A stretch of DNA of 32,526 nt from Brevibacillus massiliensis (GCF_000311785.1 NZ_HE978537.1:287083-319608), one strand, 5' to 3'. Shown: positions 17,225 to 24,372, counted from the stretch's first letter. Notes: a model not told the origin generated them from the letters alone. Program-made: numbers and translations.

Positions 17225-18274
17225 CTACTGTGTATTCCTGATTTTCTCAATCAAATCGCCGTACTCTTTTTCATATTTTTTGTACACATGCTCTGATGCC
17301 TGAACGAACGCCTCCCGGTCGAACTCTTCGCGCGGAACAATCTGCATGCCGTTTTCCCGGGCCGTCTGCAAAAATTCGTTGTCCATCTTGAAGATGAACT
17401 CCCGCTCATGATCACGCGCAGCTTCAGCAGCGGCCTGGATAATCTTCTGCTGCTCGGGCGTGAGGCTGTCGTATTTTGCTAGATTGATGATGAAGGGTGC
17501 AGCTTGATAGAAATGTTCCGAAATGGTCATATACTTTTGGACTTCATAGAATTTGTTTGGAATGATGACAGACAATGGATTTTCCTCTCCATCGATTACT
17601 CCTTGCTGCATCGCTGTAAATAGTTCGGTAAAGGCCATCGGTGTGGGACTCGCACCGTAATCGCGGAAGACGTCCAGATGAACCTTGTTTTCCTGTGTGC
17701 GGAGCTTCAGCCCTTTCAGATCCTCCGGTTTTTTGATCGGGTGTTTGTTGTTGGTCATATTGCGGAAACCGTTTTCAGGCCAGACGATCAGTTTCATGCC
17801 CTGATCTTCCAATTGTTTCGCGATCTCCCTCCCCAGTTCGCCATCCAGCACTTTGTAGGCATGCTCGCGATCCCTGAACAAGAAGGGAAAATCCAGGGCG
17901 TTAAACAGCGGAGCAAAATTTCCCAACGGCCCGGCACCGGTAATGACCGCATCCAGGGTCCCCAATTGAACAGCCTCCACCATCTCTCGCTCGCCGCCCA
18001 ATACGCCATTTGGGTGCATCGTGATTTTTACTTTTCCCGCTGTTTCTTTTTCCACCTGCTCCTTGAATGCCACCAGAAACTGATGATAGTGGGACGTCTC
18101 CGTATCCGGCGCGGCGCTCCCGATGGCAATGGTGACAACCTGGTCTGCGTTTGCTGCTCCCTCGCCTGCCGAACCTGCCGTACCTGGCGTAGCTGCCGGT
18201 TTGGTGCCGCATGCTGCGAGCAGACTCATGGATAATAACAGGAACGCCAAAAGAAACGTGCTTCCTCTTCTCAT
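17225..18274 (-). CDS. dctP: TRAP transporter substrate-binding protein DctP (system 1)
   Basis: 349-aa extracytoplasmic binding lipoprotein. The signal peptide ends in lipobox LLAAC. Family landmarks are FRNMTNNKHPIKKPED, LKGLKLRTQENKVH (carboxylate-binding Arg) and MAFTELFTAMQQGVIDGEENP. The ATG at 18274 has GGGGTGAG a few bases upstream; a GTG at 18283 would overlap that site and is less likely. It starts 37 bp after the dehydrogenase stop, so it is in unit 1. Its ligand should be related to the substrate of the UxaA-type enzyme. Confidence 0.95.
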   Translation of the reverse strand: MRRGSTFLLAFLLLSMSLLAACGTKPAATPGTAGSAGEGAANADQVVTIAIGSAAPDTETSHYHQFLVAFKEQVEKETAGKVKITMHPNGVLGGEREMVEAVQLGTLDAVITGAGPLGNFAPLFNALDFPFLFRDREHAYKVLDGELGREIAKQLEDQGMKLIVWPENGFRNMTNNKHPIKKPEDLKGLKLRTQENKVHLDVFRDYGASPTPMAFTELFTAMQQGVIDGEENPLSVIIPNKFYEVQKYMTISEHFYQAAPFIINLAKYDSLTPEQQKIIQAAAEAARDHEREFIFKMDNEFLQTARENGMQIVPREEFDREAFVQASEHVYKKYEKEYGDLIEKIRNTQ

Positions 18275-18311
18275 CTTTCTCACCCCGATAACGATGTGAT
18301 TGATCTTCTAT

Positions 18312-19331
18312 TCACACTATTAGGAATATTTTCGCCTTGTGGACCCGCCCCTGGGTCAAGTCCTGGAACGCCTGATTGCCGTCCTGCAGGGAGCGGATTT
18401 CGGACCATTCTGTCTCGTCGATTTTCCCCCTCTTCAGCAATTCCAGCGCGTCGTAAAAATCCTGGGCATTGTAGGAGAAGGAACCCTGCAGACTGATTTC
18501 GCTCCGAACGCAGACGTTGATCGGCAGCTGGGTCTGGTCTATGCCCAGCCCGATGTTCATAATCGTTCCCCCCGGATTGACCAGTTCGACAGCCGCCGCA
18601 CGGGTAGGCTGAAAACCGGCCGCATCGATAATCACGTCAATTCCCGAAGGTCCCATCGCGTCTTTTATTTTTCGCAAATACCCTGGTTCATCTGGGGTAA
18701 TCGTTCCTGTCGCCCCCAGTTTTTCCGGCGTTTGCAAGCGGGACTTGTTTGTATCCACCACGATCACCCGGGAAGCCCCCAGGATCTGGGCAACCAGGAA
18801 GCATAACAAACCGATGGTGCCCGCTCCAAACACCACAACGTTGGCAAACGGATGTCTTTCCATCGCCCGCCGGGTCGCCCGCAGGGAACAGGCCAACGGC
18901 TCAGCCAGTGCGGCTCGATACGAATGCAGCGAGTCGGGAATCACGTGAACGGCCGAAGCCGGAACGCGGACGTATTCGGCAAATGCGCCCGGGCGGTGAA
19001 TCCCGATAATGGCTCGATCCTTGCAGAGCTGAACCATTCCCCTCCGGCAGGCATTGCACCTCCCGCAAGAGATCAGGGGATTTACCACGACTCTCTGCCC
19101 GATTGAAAGACTTCCCACGGATGATCCGGTTTTTGCGATGGTTCCGCAAAATTCGTGCCCCATTACCAGCGGAGGGACTCGCAGGCTATTGTGTCCGAGG
19201 TAGCCTTCGATTTCTGAACCGCATATCCCCGCCGCATCCACTGAGAGCAGCACCTCATCTTCTGCAATTTCGGGGATCGGCGTCTCCTGGATTTCCATCC
19301 ACTCAGGTTTTGTCCAGACCAAGCTTTTCAT
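18312..19331 (-). CDS. Zinc-dependent alcohol dehydrogenase (MDR family)
   Basis: 339-aa medium-chain dehydrogenase/reductase, likely oxidising a polyol or sugar-acid hydroxyl with NAD. Catalytic zinc ligands are Cys37 (GICGSE) and His59-Glu60 (GHEF). The structural-zinc cysteines are Cys89, Cys92, Cys95 and Cys103. The Rossmann loop GAGTIG spans 169-174, and an acidic residue follows in VIVVDTN, which points to NAD. It resembles L-idonate, sorbitol, threonine and galactonate dehydrogenase relatives; the specific substrate cannot be told. The start ATG lies one base after the stop of the upstream gene (TGA-A-ATG), so translation is coupled. Confidence 0.93.
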   Translation of the reverse strand: MKSLVWTKPEWMEIQETPIPEIAEDEVLLSVDAAGICGSEIEGYLGHNSLRVPPLVMGHEFCGTIAKTGSSVGSLSIGQRVVVNPLISCGRCNACRRGMVQLCKDRAIIGIHRPGAFAEYVRVPASAVHVIPDSLHSYRAALAEPLACSLRATRRAMERHPFANVVVFGAGTIGLLCFLVAQILGASRVIVVDTNKSRLQTPEKLGATGTITPDEPGYLRKIKDAMGPSGIDVIIDAAGFQPTRAAAVELVNPGGTIMNIGLGIDQTQLPINVCVRSEISLQGSFSYNAQDFYDALELLKRGKIDETEWSEIRSLQDGNQAFQDLTQGRVHKAKIFLIV

Positions 19332-19332
19332 T

Positions 19333-20283
19333 TCAGTTCCTCCTGCCTGCCAGATTCACTTCGGGAATTCCCAAATCTGCCGCTCCCAGCGGGGAAGTCA
19401 CGGCTTCTGGACAATAGCGCTCGATCATTTGAATGCCCAGCTTGGCACGCCGCACCCTCTCTCTGCACAATGAGATATTGGCCGCCTCCAGATGCTTTCC
19501 GGAAGGATATACATCCGGATGGTTGCGGAGTCCGAATTTGATATAGACGGGCGATAAAATCCGAATCAGTTCGGGGATTTCATAATGCCGGATAAATCCG
19601 CCGAACCCGTCCGGCACTTCAACGTACAGATCAATCGGGATGTCGATCGCATGGCGGATTGCCGCAAGCTTGGGCAGGGTCAACGCCGTCGGCACATTGT
19701 ATGTATCAGCCCCCAGGTCCTGCATGATCTTGATCGAAACCGGATTGGCCGCCATCATCTGAACGGACACTTTGACGACAAAATTCTTGGGGAGCAGCCC
19801 TTTGTTTTTCATTTCTTTGGTCAGATACAAAAGTCCCTCATCGGCCACCAGCGCTCCGCGAACCCCGAGATCTGCGGCCCGTCTGAGATCTTCCATCGCA
19901 TAGACCAGCTGATCTGCTCCTTCATGACGCAGGGCGATGACCTTTCCCGCGGCGGTAAACGGTTGGGCACTGATGTCCCAGGTTCCGCGCGGTCCGACGA
20001 ACAGGCTCAGCTCCATTCCGCGCTCCGCTGTCATCCGGGCCATCTCCTGGATTTCTTCATCGGTTAGCAGCATGATGCCGCTTCCCTGGGAAACGCGATG
20101 GACGGTGATCCCGTAGCGATCGATTTCTTCCAGCGTAGCTTCCAGAGCGCGCGGACCTTCTACGCTTGGCAGTTCAATCCGGTACTGCGCCCCGTCCGGA
20201 AACCGTTTGGCCGAAGTGGGGAGATCGTATAGATCGCCCGCCGGGAAGCCTAATTGAGCAAGTAATTCCTTGAACTGTTTCAC
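19333..20283 (-). CDS. U32-peptidase-like TIM-barrel protein of unknown function
   Basis: 316-aa protein that looks like a member of the peptidase U32/collagenase-like superfamily. Supporting segments are ADLGVRGALVADEGLLYL, VSVQMMAANPVSIKIMQDLGADTYNVP, YVEVPDGFGGF and the C-terminal ISLCRERVRRAKLGIQMI. No secretion signal is visible, so it is cytoplasmic. GTG start at 20283, with GGGGGAAGG upstream. It sits between the UxaA-type large subunit and the zinc dehydrogenase with tight spacing. This suggests a catabolic role (an aldolase- or lyase-like TIM barrel, or enzyme assembly) rather than protein degradation. No activity can be assigned. Confidence 0.65.
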   Translation of the reverse strand: MKQFKELLAQLGFPAGDLYDLPTSAKRFPDGAQYRIELPSVEGPRALEATLEEIDRYGITVHRVSQGSGIMLLTDEEIQEMARMTAERGMELSLFVGPRGTWDISAQPFTAAGKVIALRHEGADQLVYAMEDLRRAADLGVRGALVADEGLLYLTKEMKNKGLLPKNFVVKVSVQMMAANPVSIKIMQDLGADTYNVPTALTLPKLAAIRHAIDIPIDLYVEVPDGFGGFIRHYEIPELIRILSPVYIKFGLRNHPDVYPSGKHLEAANISLCRERVRRAKLGIQMIERYCPEAVTSPLGAADLGIPEVNLAGRRN

Positions 20284-20309
20284 GTTTCACACCTTCCCCC
20301 GTTCGTATT

Positions 20310-21488
20310 TTAGAAAGTAGGGCCAATCCGCCAAATGCCAAAGTCATGCTGCTTGAGAATTTCCGCCTTCGTCAGCTTGCCATTGGACACTTGCCTGATC
20401 TCCTCGAGAAGCCTTCTTCCGACAGAATCGATCGTCTCGGTGCCTTCGATGATCGTCCCGGCATTGACATCCATATTGTCGCCCATATTTTTGAACATTC
20501 TGGAATTTGTCGCGATCTTGATGACAGGAGCGATCGGCGAACCGGTAGGTGTTCCGCGTCCGCTGGTAAACAGTACGACCTGTGCGCCGCCGGCGACCAT
20601 GCCGGACAGCTGCTCGATGTCGTGTCCCGGCGTATCCATCCAGACCAGGCCTTTTTTCGTCGGCCGTTGGGCGTAATCGATCAGTTCCTGCAGCGGCCTG
20701 GTTCCCGATTTGTTGGCAGCTCCGAGGGACTTTTCTTCCAATGAACTCAAGCCGCCGCGAATATTTCCCGGGCTCGGGTTGCCCGTACGAATGTCAATCC
20801 CCATGGAAAAGGCGCGTTTTTCCATCGCATCGATCACTTCGTAGACCCGCTTCGCCACCTTGTCATCCACCGCCCGCTTGGCCAGCAGATGCTCTGCCCC
20901 GATCAATTCAGTCGTCTCCGCCAGGATGGAGGTACCGCCAAGATCGACGATCAAATCGCTGACCACACCTACCGCCGGATTGGCCGACAATCCCGAGCAC
21001 GCATCCGAACCGCCGCATTCCGTTGCCACAATGAGTTCGCTGAAATCGCACTCTTCCCTCATCAGTGCCGAAGCATCCTGCACCATTTGGGCGGCAACCT
21101 TTGCCCCTTTGGCGATCGCGGACAGCGTCCCGCCGTTTTCCTGAATGGAAACCAGTTCCACCGGCTTGCCCGACTGTGCGGCAATTTCGTCGGCAATCTT
21201 CCGGGCCTGGTGTGTTTCACAGCCCAGCCCCAGGACGACGACCCCGTAGACGTTGGGGTTGGTTCCATGCCCCACATAGGTGCGGAAGGTCTGCTCGTAG
21301 TCTGCTCCTACCTGGGCACAGCCGTGCTGATGGATCATGCTTACCGTTCCCTGGACCAGCTCGGTAATTTGCCGAGCCGTTTGGGTGGCACAGACAATCG
21401 TCGGCAAAATCAACACGTGGTTCCTTACGCCCACGCGGCCGTCCGGACGGCGGTATCCCCAAAACTTTACGCTATTTTGCTTGTCCAA
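20310..21488 (-). CDS. UxaA-family dehydratase/lyase, large subunit
   Basis: 392-aa protein of the altronate/galactarate dehydratase superfamily (UxaA C-terminal domain). Landmarks are RPDGRVGVRNHVLILPT near the N-terminus, GHGTNPN, GLGCETHQ, ATECGGSDACSGLSANPAVG and SGRGTPTGSPIAPVIKI. The preferred start is TTG 21488, with AGAGGTGAT just upstream; it overlaps the SAF subunit gene by 17 bp. A longer frame to 21569 would lie inside that gene. The SAF domain is a separate small protein, as in split UxaA enzymes and in (R)-sulfolactate sulfo-lyase SuyAB. The reaction is therefore dehydration of an aldonic or aldaric acid, or a related beta-elimination. Confidence 0.88.
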   Translation of the reverse strand: MDKQNSVKFWGYRRPDGRVGVRNHVLILPTIVCATQTARQITELVQGTVSMIHQHGCAQVGADYEQTFRTYVGHGTNPNVYGVVVLGLGCETHQARKIADEIAAQSGKPVELVSIQENGGTLSAIAKGAKVAAQMVQDASALMREECDFSELIVATECGGSDACSGLSANPAVGVVSDLIVDLGGTSILAETTELIGAEHLLAKRAVDDKVAKRVYEVIDAMEKRAFSMGIDIRTGNPSPGNIRGGLSSLEEKSLGAANKSGTRPLQELIDYAQRPTKKGLVWMDTPGHDIEQLSGMVAGGAQVVLFTSGRGTPTGSPIAPVIKIATNSRMFKNMGDNMDVNAGTIIEGTETIDSVGRRLLEEIRQVSNGKLTKAEILKQHDFGIWRIGPTF

Positions 21489-21783
21489 GCTTATCACCTC
21501 TGCCCCGTTTTCCTTCCAGATTATGAATGTGGACGTGCTCCCCCGGCTCGATATCGGCGATGGCCACACCGATTATCTCGCCGTACTTCAAAATATTCTG
21601 TCCATTCCCGATCCGCTTAACCGCGAATTTATGGCCAAATTCAATCGCCGCCTGCAACTGCACACGAAAATGCAGATCTTGTACTTCCATTTCGACGGTT
21701 GCACCTGCTGGAATATCAGCTAGCGCGGTCGCCACGTTGTCTGCAGGATTCATGATCACGGCGTGGTACTGATTGGTTGACAC
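21472..21783 (-). CDS. UxaA-family SAF-domain small subunit
   Basis: 103-aa SAF-domain protein, the separate N-terminal part of a UxaA-type lyase (compare SuyA). Characteristic segments are HAVIMNPADNVATAL, IEFGHKFAVKRI, ILKYGEIIGVA and HVHIHNLEG. GTG start at 21783, with GGGGAGGGAG upstream. It is the first gene of unit 1 after the GntR operators, and its last codons overlap the start of the large subunit. The positively charged tail (KRGRGDK) is partly constrained by that overlap. Confidence 0.9.
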   Translation of the reverse strand: MSTNQYHAVIMNPADNVATALADIPAGATVEMEVQDLHFRVQLQAAIEFGHKFAVKRIGNGQNILKYGEIIGVAIADIEPGEHVHIHNLEGKRGRGDKLGQAK

Positions 21784-21828
21784 GAAAAACTCCCTCCCCT
21801 GTTCACTGTTTTTTTGGAGCAGTTCAGC

Positions 21829-21843
21829 TTGTAAGCGTTGTCA
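21829..21843. promoter_or_regulatory. cre site (CcpA) in unit 1 leader
   Basis: TTGTAAGCGTTGTCA matches WTGNAANCGNWNNCW at every specified position. It lies 46 bp before the SAF start codon and downstream of the predicted promoter, so carbon catabolite repression by roadblock is likely. Confidence 0.7.
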
Positions 21844-21891
21844 GAAAAGAGCGTTCACCTCCTTTCACATTGTATTTTTGTATTTAATATG

Positions 21892-21903
21892 ATTGTATAC
21901 AAT
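21892..21903. promoter_or_regulatory. GntR/FCD operator 1
   Basis: ATTGTATACAAT is a perfect palindrome of the TnGTnnACnA type bound by FadR-subfamily GntR regulators (compare the UxuR/ExuR core TTGGTATACCAA). It covers the predicted -10 element of unit 1, so binding would block transcription. The GntR gene is directly adjacent. Confidence 0.8.
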
Positions 21904-21923
21904 GAGATGGAAAACAGGGTAAA
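21894..21923 (-). promoter_or_regulatory. Probable promoter of unit 1
   Basis: On the minus strand, TTTACC (21918-21923) and TATACA (21894-21899) are 18 bp apart. The weak match is compatible with a regulated promoter, and the -10 lies inside operator 1. Confidence 0.4.
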
Positions 21924-21925
21924 TG

Positions 21926-21937
21926 CATACATGTATG
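21926..21937. promoter_or_regulatory. Intervening palindrome CATACATGTATG
   Basis: A perfect 12-bp palindrome adjoining operator 2. It shares the GTAT/ATAC elements in inverted order and may be part of an extended regulator site. Confidence 0.35.
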
Positions 21938-21949
21938 ATTGTATACAAT
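21938..21949. promoter_or_regulatory. GntR/FCD operator 2
   Basis: Second identical copy of ATTGTATACAAT, centred 46 bp from operator 1, upstream of the predicted -35 and a few bases after the GntR stop codon. The pair suggests two dimers binding cooperatively, possibly with looping. Confidence 0.75.
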
Positions 21950-21956
21950 CTGTTTT

Positions 21957-22631
21957 TTAAAAAAACTTTACCGTTCTTTGATAGGAATTATCGAGGTGGA
22001 TCTTCATGATTTCCCGCGCCTTCTGCGGATCCCCCTCCATCAGAGCCCGCACGATGTTACGGTGTTCCTTCGTCTCCTGCTTCAGGTGTTCAGCGTCAAA
22101 GACGATTTTGTTTACGGCAAAGTATTGATGAATTCGTTCCGTAAACATGATGATGAGATTTTCCAGTGTTTTGTTTCCAGAATAGTGCGCAATCAAGGCG
22201 TGCAGTTTGTTCCCCGTTGTCAGGATCGGCAGCCAATTGTCTTCTTGGCGATCCGACAGCTCGATCTCCTGCTCCAAATGTTTCAACGTCTCATAGGGAA
22301 TTTTCCCAATCGCCAGCTCCAATGCCCTGATTTCCAAAACCATGCGCAGATCGTATAGATCCTCCACTTCTTTCCGGTCGAGAGAGGCGATAAACGTTCC
22401 CTTATAGGGAATGGTTTCAATCAACCCCTCGTGCTCCAGCAAGGCCATCGCTTCCCGAAGCGGCGTCCGGCTTACCCCCAGCCTCTCTGACAAATCCATT
22501 TCCACCAACGGGTCCCCAGGCTTTAGATTTCCCTTTAAGATCGCGGAGCGGACCTCTTCATAGGCAAGCTGCCTTAAGCGAACAGATTTCTTGTTTATCT
22601 TCTTCACTGCTTTTTCACCTTTTTCATTCAT
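21957..22631 (-). CDS. GntR-family transcriptional regulator (FadR/FCD subfamily)
   Basis: 224-aa repressor-type regulator. The N-terminal winged helix (about residues 15-75) contains LVEMDLSERLGVSRTPLREAM and ALLEHEGLIE. The C-terminal FCD domain carries the metal- and ligand-binding pattern LHALIAHYSGN and EHRNIVRAL followed by MKIHLDNS. Two ATGs are possible (22637 and 22631); the site TAGGA is better spaced (about 8 nt) for 22631. The gene is read in the same direction as unit 1 and ends just before two perfect FCD-type operators, so it almost certainly controls that unit. The ligand is probably the sugar acid or hydroxyacid substrate. Confidence 0.92.
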   Translation of the reverse strand: MNEKGEKAVKKINKKSVRLRQLAYEEVRSAILKGNLKPGDPLVEMDLSERLGVSRTPLREAMALLEHEGLIETIPYKGTFIASLDRKEVEDLYDLRMVLEIRALELAIGKIPYETLKHLEQEIELSDRQEDNWLPILTTGNKLHALIAHYSGNKTLENLIIMFTERIHQYFAVNKIVFDAEHLKQETKEHRNIVRALMEGDPQKAREIMKIHLDNSYQRTVKFF

Positions 22632-22664
22632 TGGCATTTTCCTATAGAAGATTTTATATTGGGA

Positions 22665-22694
22665 ATTTTAAGACATCAATTCGCGGTTTGTCAA
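22665..22694 (-). promoter_or_regulatory. Promoter of the GntR regulator gene
   Basis: TTGACA (22689-22694) and TAAAAT (22665-22670) on the minus strand, separated by 18 bp and about 30 bp before the start codon. No ATTGTATACAAT copy overlaps it, so the regulator gene itself may be constitutive. Confidence 0.6.
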
Positions 22695-22734
22695 CGATTC
22701 GGCTGAATTTTCCGGAAACGTTTTTTTGCATATG

Positions 22735-22760
22735 AAAAGGGTGCTTTCCAAAAGCACCCT
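22735..22760 (-). terminator. Terminator of speD
   Basis: Stem AGGGTGCTTT / AAAGCACCCT with a short loop, followed on the minus strand by TTTT. It is located just after the speD stop and separates it from the island. Confidence 0.8.
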
Positions 22761-22768
22761 GACGTTTC

Positions 22769-23173
22769 TTACTTTTCAGCTGTTTCCATCACTTTTATTT
22801 CCGGGTCTACAACCTGCATTTCACCGAGACCGCGGACCAATTTCTTGCCGTAAACCTTCTCGGGCTTCAGGACAGAAACCAAGTAATCGATGGCAATTTG
22901 AGGATCAACCGTCTCTCCACAGGTGTAGCAATCCAGTGCCGCGAAGCCGCGCTCAGGATAGGTGTGAATCGACAGATGACTTTCCGAGAGAAGAACCAGA
23001 ACGGTCGCTCCTTGAGGAGAAAACTGCTTGGCTTGAACGCCAAGAACCGTAGCGCCACAGGCTTCTGCGGCTTCCACCATTTGCCGCTTGAGAAATTCTG
23101 CATCATTTAAAAGGTCAAACTGTACACCCCATGTGTCAATGGCAACATGTCGTCCGAAAGTCGAATATTCCAT
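22769..23173 (-). CDS. speD: S-adenosylmethionine decarboxylase proenzyme SpeD
   Basis: Makes decarboxylated AdoMet, the aminopropyl donor for spermidine. The 134-aa class 1b proenzyme self-cleaves between Glu64 and Ser65 in LSESHLSIH, turning Ser65 into the pyruvoyl group. His70 and Cys85 (CYTCG) match the other two catalytic residues. The start at ATG 23173 is chosen because GGGGGA lies about 8 nt upstream and because GRHVAIDTWG then falls at the usual N-terminal position. An in-frame ATG at 23230 lacks a ribosome site. speA, the other polyamine gene in the window, lies about 5 kb away on the opposite strand. Confidence 0.95.
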   Translation of the reverse strand: MEYSTFGRHVAIDTWGVQFDLLNDAEFLKRQMVEAAEACGATVLGVQAKQFSPQGATVLVLLSESHLSIHTYPERGFAALDCYTCGETVDPQIAIDYLVSVLKPEKVYGKKLVRGLGEMQVVDPEIKVMETAEK

Positions 23174-23189
23174 CTTTCGGTTCCCCCTT

Positions 23190-23219
23190 CCTAGCAAGTA
23201 TTCTTGGAACATCGCTAGG
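23190..23219 (-). other. Hairpin next to the speD ribosome site
   Basis: CCTAGC and GCTAGG form a 6-bp stem around an 18-nt loop, ending immediately before the AAGGGGG ribosome site of speD. It could modulate access to that site. Weak evidence. Confidence 0.3.
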
Positions 23220-23372
23220 ACCTGCGTCATTCACTAACGGGGGCGGCATCCCTCGTATTCTCCACCCTTTAAAGTGAATCCTGGTTCCTAATCCTGTTTT
23301 TCCAACGACATTAAAAGTACCATGGTTCCACCAAAATGACAATACCTTTTCCGAAAATATTTGTTGGAAATG

Positions 23373-23398
23373 AAAAAATGGGCGCATCATACGCCCAC
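23373..23398 (-). terminator. Terminator of the 199-aa gene ending at 23422
   Basis: Stem GTGGGCG / CGCCCAT with loop TATGATG, followed on the minus strand by ATTTTTTC. It sits about 24 bp after the stop codon. Confidence 0.8.
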
Positions 23399-23421
23399 TT
23401 GTTCACAAATTCTCTATAATC

Positions 23422-24021
23422 TTATGCTTCCAGCAAAAACAGACGAGTCGACAATCCCGACAGCTGCTGGTCAATGGCGGAAATTCTCTCGGGTGTCACC
23501 TTCTTCGCCCAGTTGCGTAAATCGAGCAGACGGTCGGTTTCCTCCCGAATCATTTTGATTTCCTCTTCACTGCCGGTACTCATGTACAAGCGTTCCAATT
23601 CCTTCGAGGTTTGCCCGATATGGGTCCCTTCGTATATCGGGACTTCTGAATCCTCTGTCACTTCTTCAATCCGGATCACTGAACCTTCATCGTAGTGGTA
23701 CACAACTGTGAAACTTTCATAGATCCGGTGAACAATGCCGTGGCCTTTAAAAGCTTTCATCGCTTTTCGCATCGCGTTGGCAAGAGTCAAATCCTTAATG
23801 ACATAGGAGCTTTCACAAGAGTAACGATTTCCCTTGCGGTGAAACGTCAGCTGTATTTCCCCGGAATGGTCATCGATCGTGATATCACGGTCTCCGTTAT
23901 CGTATACCTTTTCTTTTACATCAATTTTTTCATTGGCGAAAAGCTTAACAAATTGTGTAAGCTCCTGTTCGCTCATCGTAAAATAGGCGCTCGCGTAGTT
24001 CGTGGCTAAACGCTGTGCCAT
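23422..24021 (-). CDS. Uncharacterised 199-aa protein (paralogue A)
   Basis: Not recognised by name. The soluble protein of 199 aa starts at ATG 24021 (MAQRLATNYASAYF), with GGGG about 9 nt upstream; the longer frame to 24270 runs through a noncoding-looking leader and is rejected. It has no signal peptide or membrane helix. The middle section contains SGEIQLTFHRKG, KAFKGHGIVHRIY and VVYHYDEGSVIRIEEV. The C-terminal 50 residues look alpha-helical and highly charged, ending in LFLLEA. It is the same length as the protein at 25115-25714, aligns with it along its whole length, and ends with the same motif, so the two are divergent paralogues. Function unknown. Confidence 0.8.
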   Translation of the reverse strand: MAQRLATNYASAYFTMSEQELTQFVKLFANEKIDVKEKVYDNGDRDITIDDHSGEIQLTFHRKGNRYSCESSYVIKDLTLANAMRKAMKAFKGHGIVHRIYESFTVVYHYDEGSVIRIEEVTEDSEVPIYEGTHIGQTSKELERLYMSTGSEEEIKMIREETDRLLDLRNWAKKVTPERISAIDQQLSGLSTRLFLLEA

Positions 24022-24372
24022 AAAAATCGCCCCAATTCTCCTTGTTTTCCAGGAATGACTCCTGGTACCGCTGGCTGTTTCCGAATGCCGGCTGCCAACC
24101 AAGGAGCGGAAGCTAAGTATCGACAAACGATCGTTGTAGAATCTGGCCTTGCCCAATGAGCCTAGACTCGGTATGGGAAATGAAGGCGGATCACCCACTT
24201 TTAAAAGGTAACATAAATCTACACGCTTTATTATACACCATGCAGCCGGAAAAATCCTGTGATAAAACACAGGGATTTCCGTAAAAACGTGGGCTTTTGC
24301 CCATATGACCCGGTTTGGCTATATTATCTCCTTCAATCAGTCCTTTATCTCTCTATTTTTACGGATATCTCC
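24022..24372 (-). other. Gene-free stretch: promoter-like TATAAT and about 200-nt structured leader of paralogue A
   Basis: No gene is seen here. On the minus strand, a perfect TATAAT (24230-24235) without a convincing -35 is followed by about 200 nt before the start of paralogue A. The leader includes a hairpin CCAGGA-GTCAT-TCCTGG (24051-24067). It also has several complementary GC-rich blocks such as GGTTGGCAGCCGG and CAGCC. I checked for T-box, SAM, purine, c-di-GMP and TPP riboswitch signatures and saw none. Confidence 0.4.
24248..24284 (-). terminator. Terminator of the DUF4446 gene
   Basis: AAATCCCTGTG and CACAGGATTT form a stem with one bulge around TTTTAT, followed by TTTTTCC on the minus strand. 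It lies about 90 bp after the DUF4446 stop and just upstream of the TATAAT element. Confidence 0.7.

Noticed and set aside
23174-23230. N-terminal extension of SpeD by 19 residues
   Set aside because: No ribosome site before the upstream ATG, and SpeD proteins begin close to the GRHV motif.
24022-24235. T-box or known riboswitch in the leader of paralogue A
   Set aside because: The T-box core and the conserved cores of SAM, purine, c-di-GMP and TPP riboswitches are not visible on either strand.
24022-24270. N-terminal extension of the 199-aa paralogue A by 83 residues
   Set aside because: It crosses a TATAAT element, has no ribosome site, and the shorter form matches the length and start of paralogue B.
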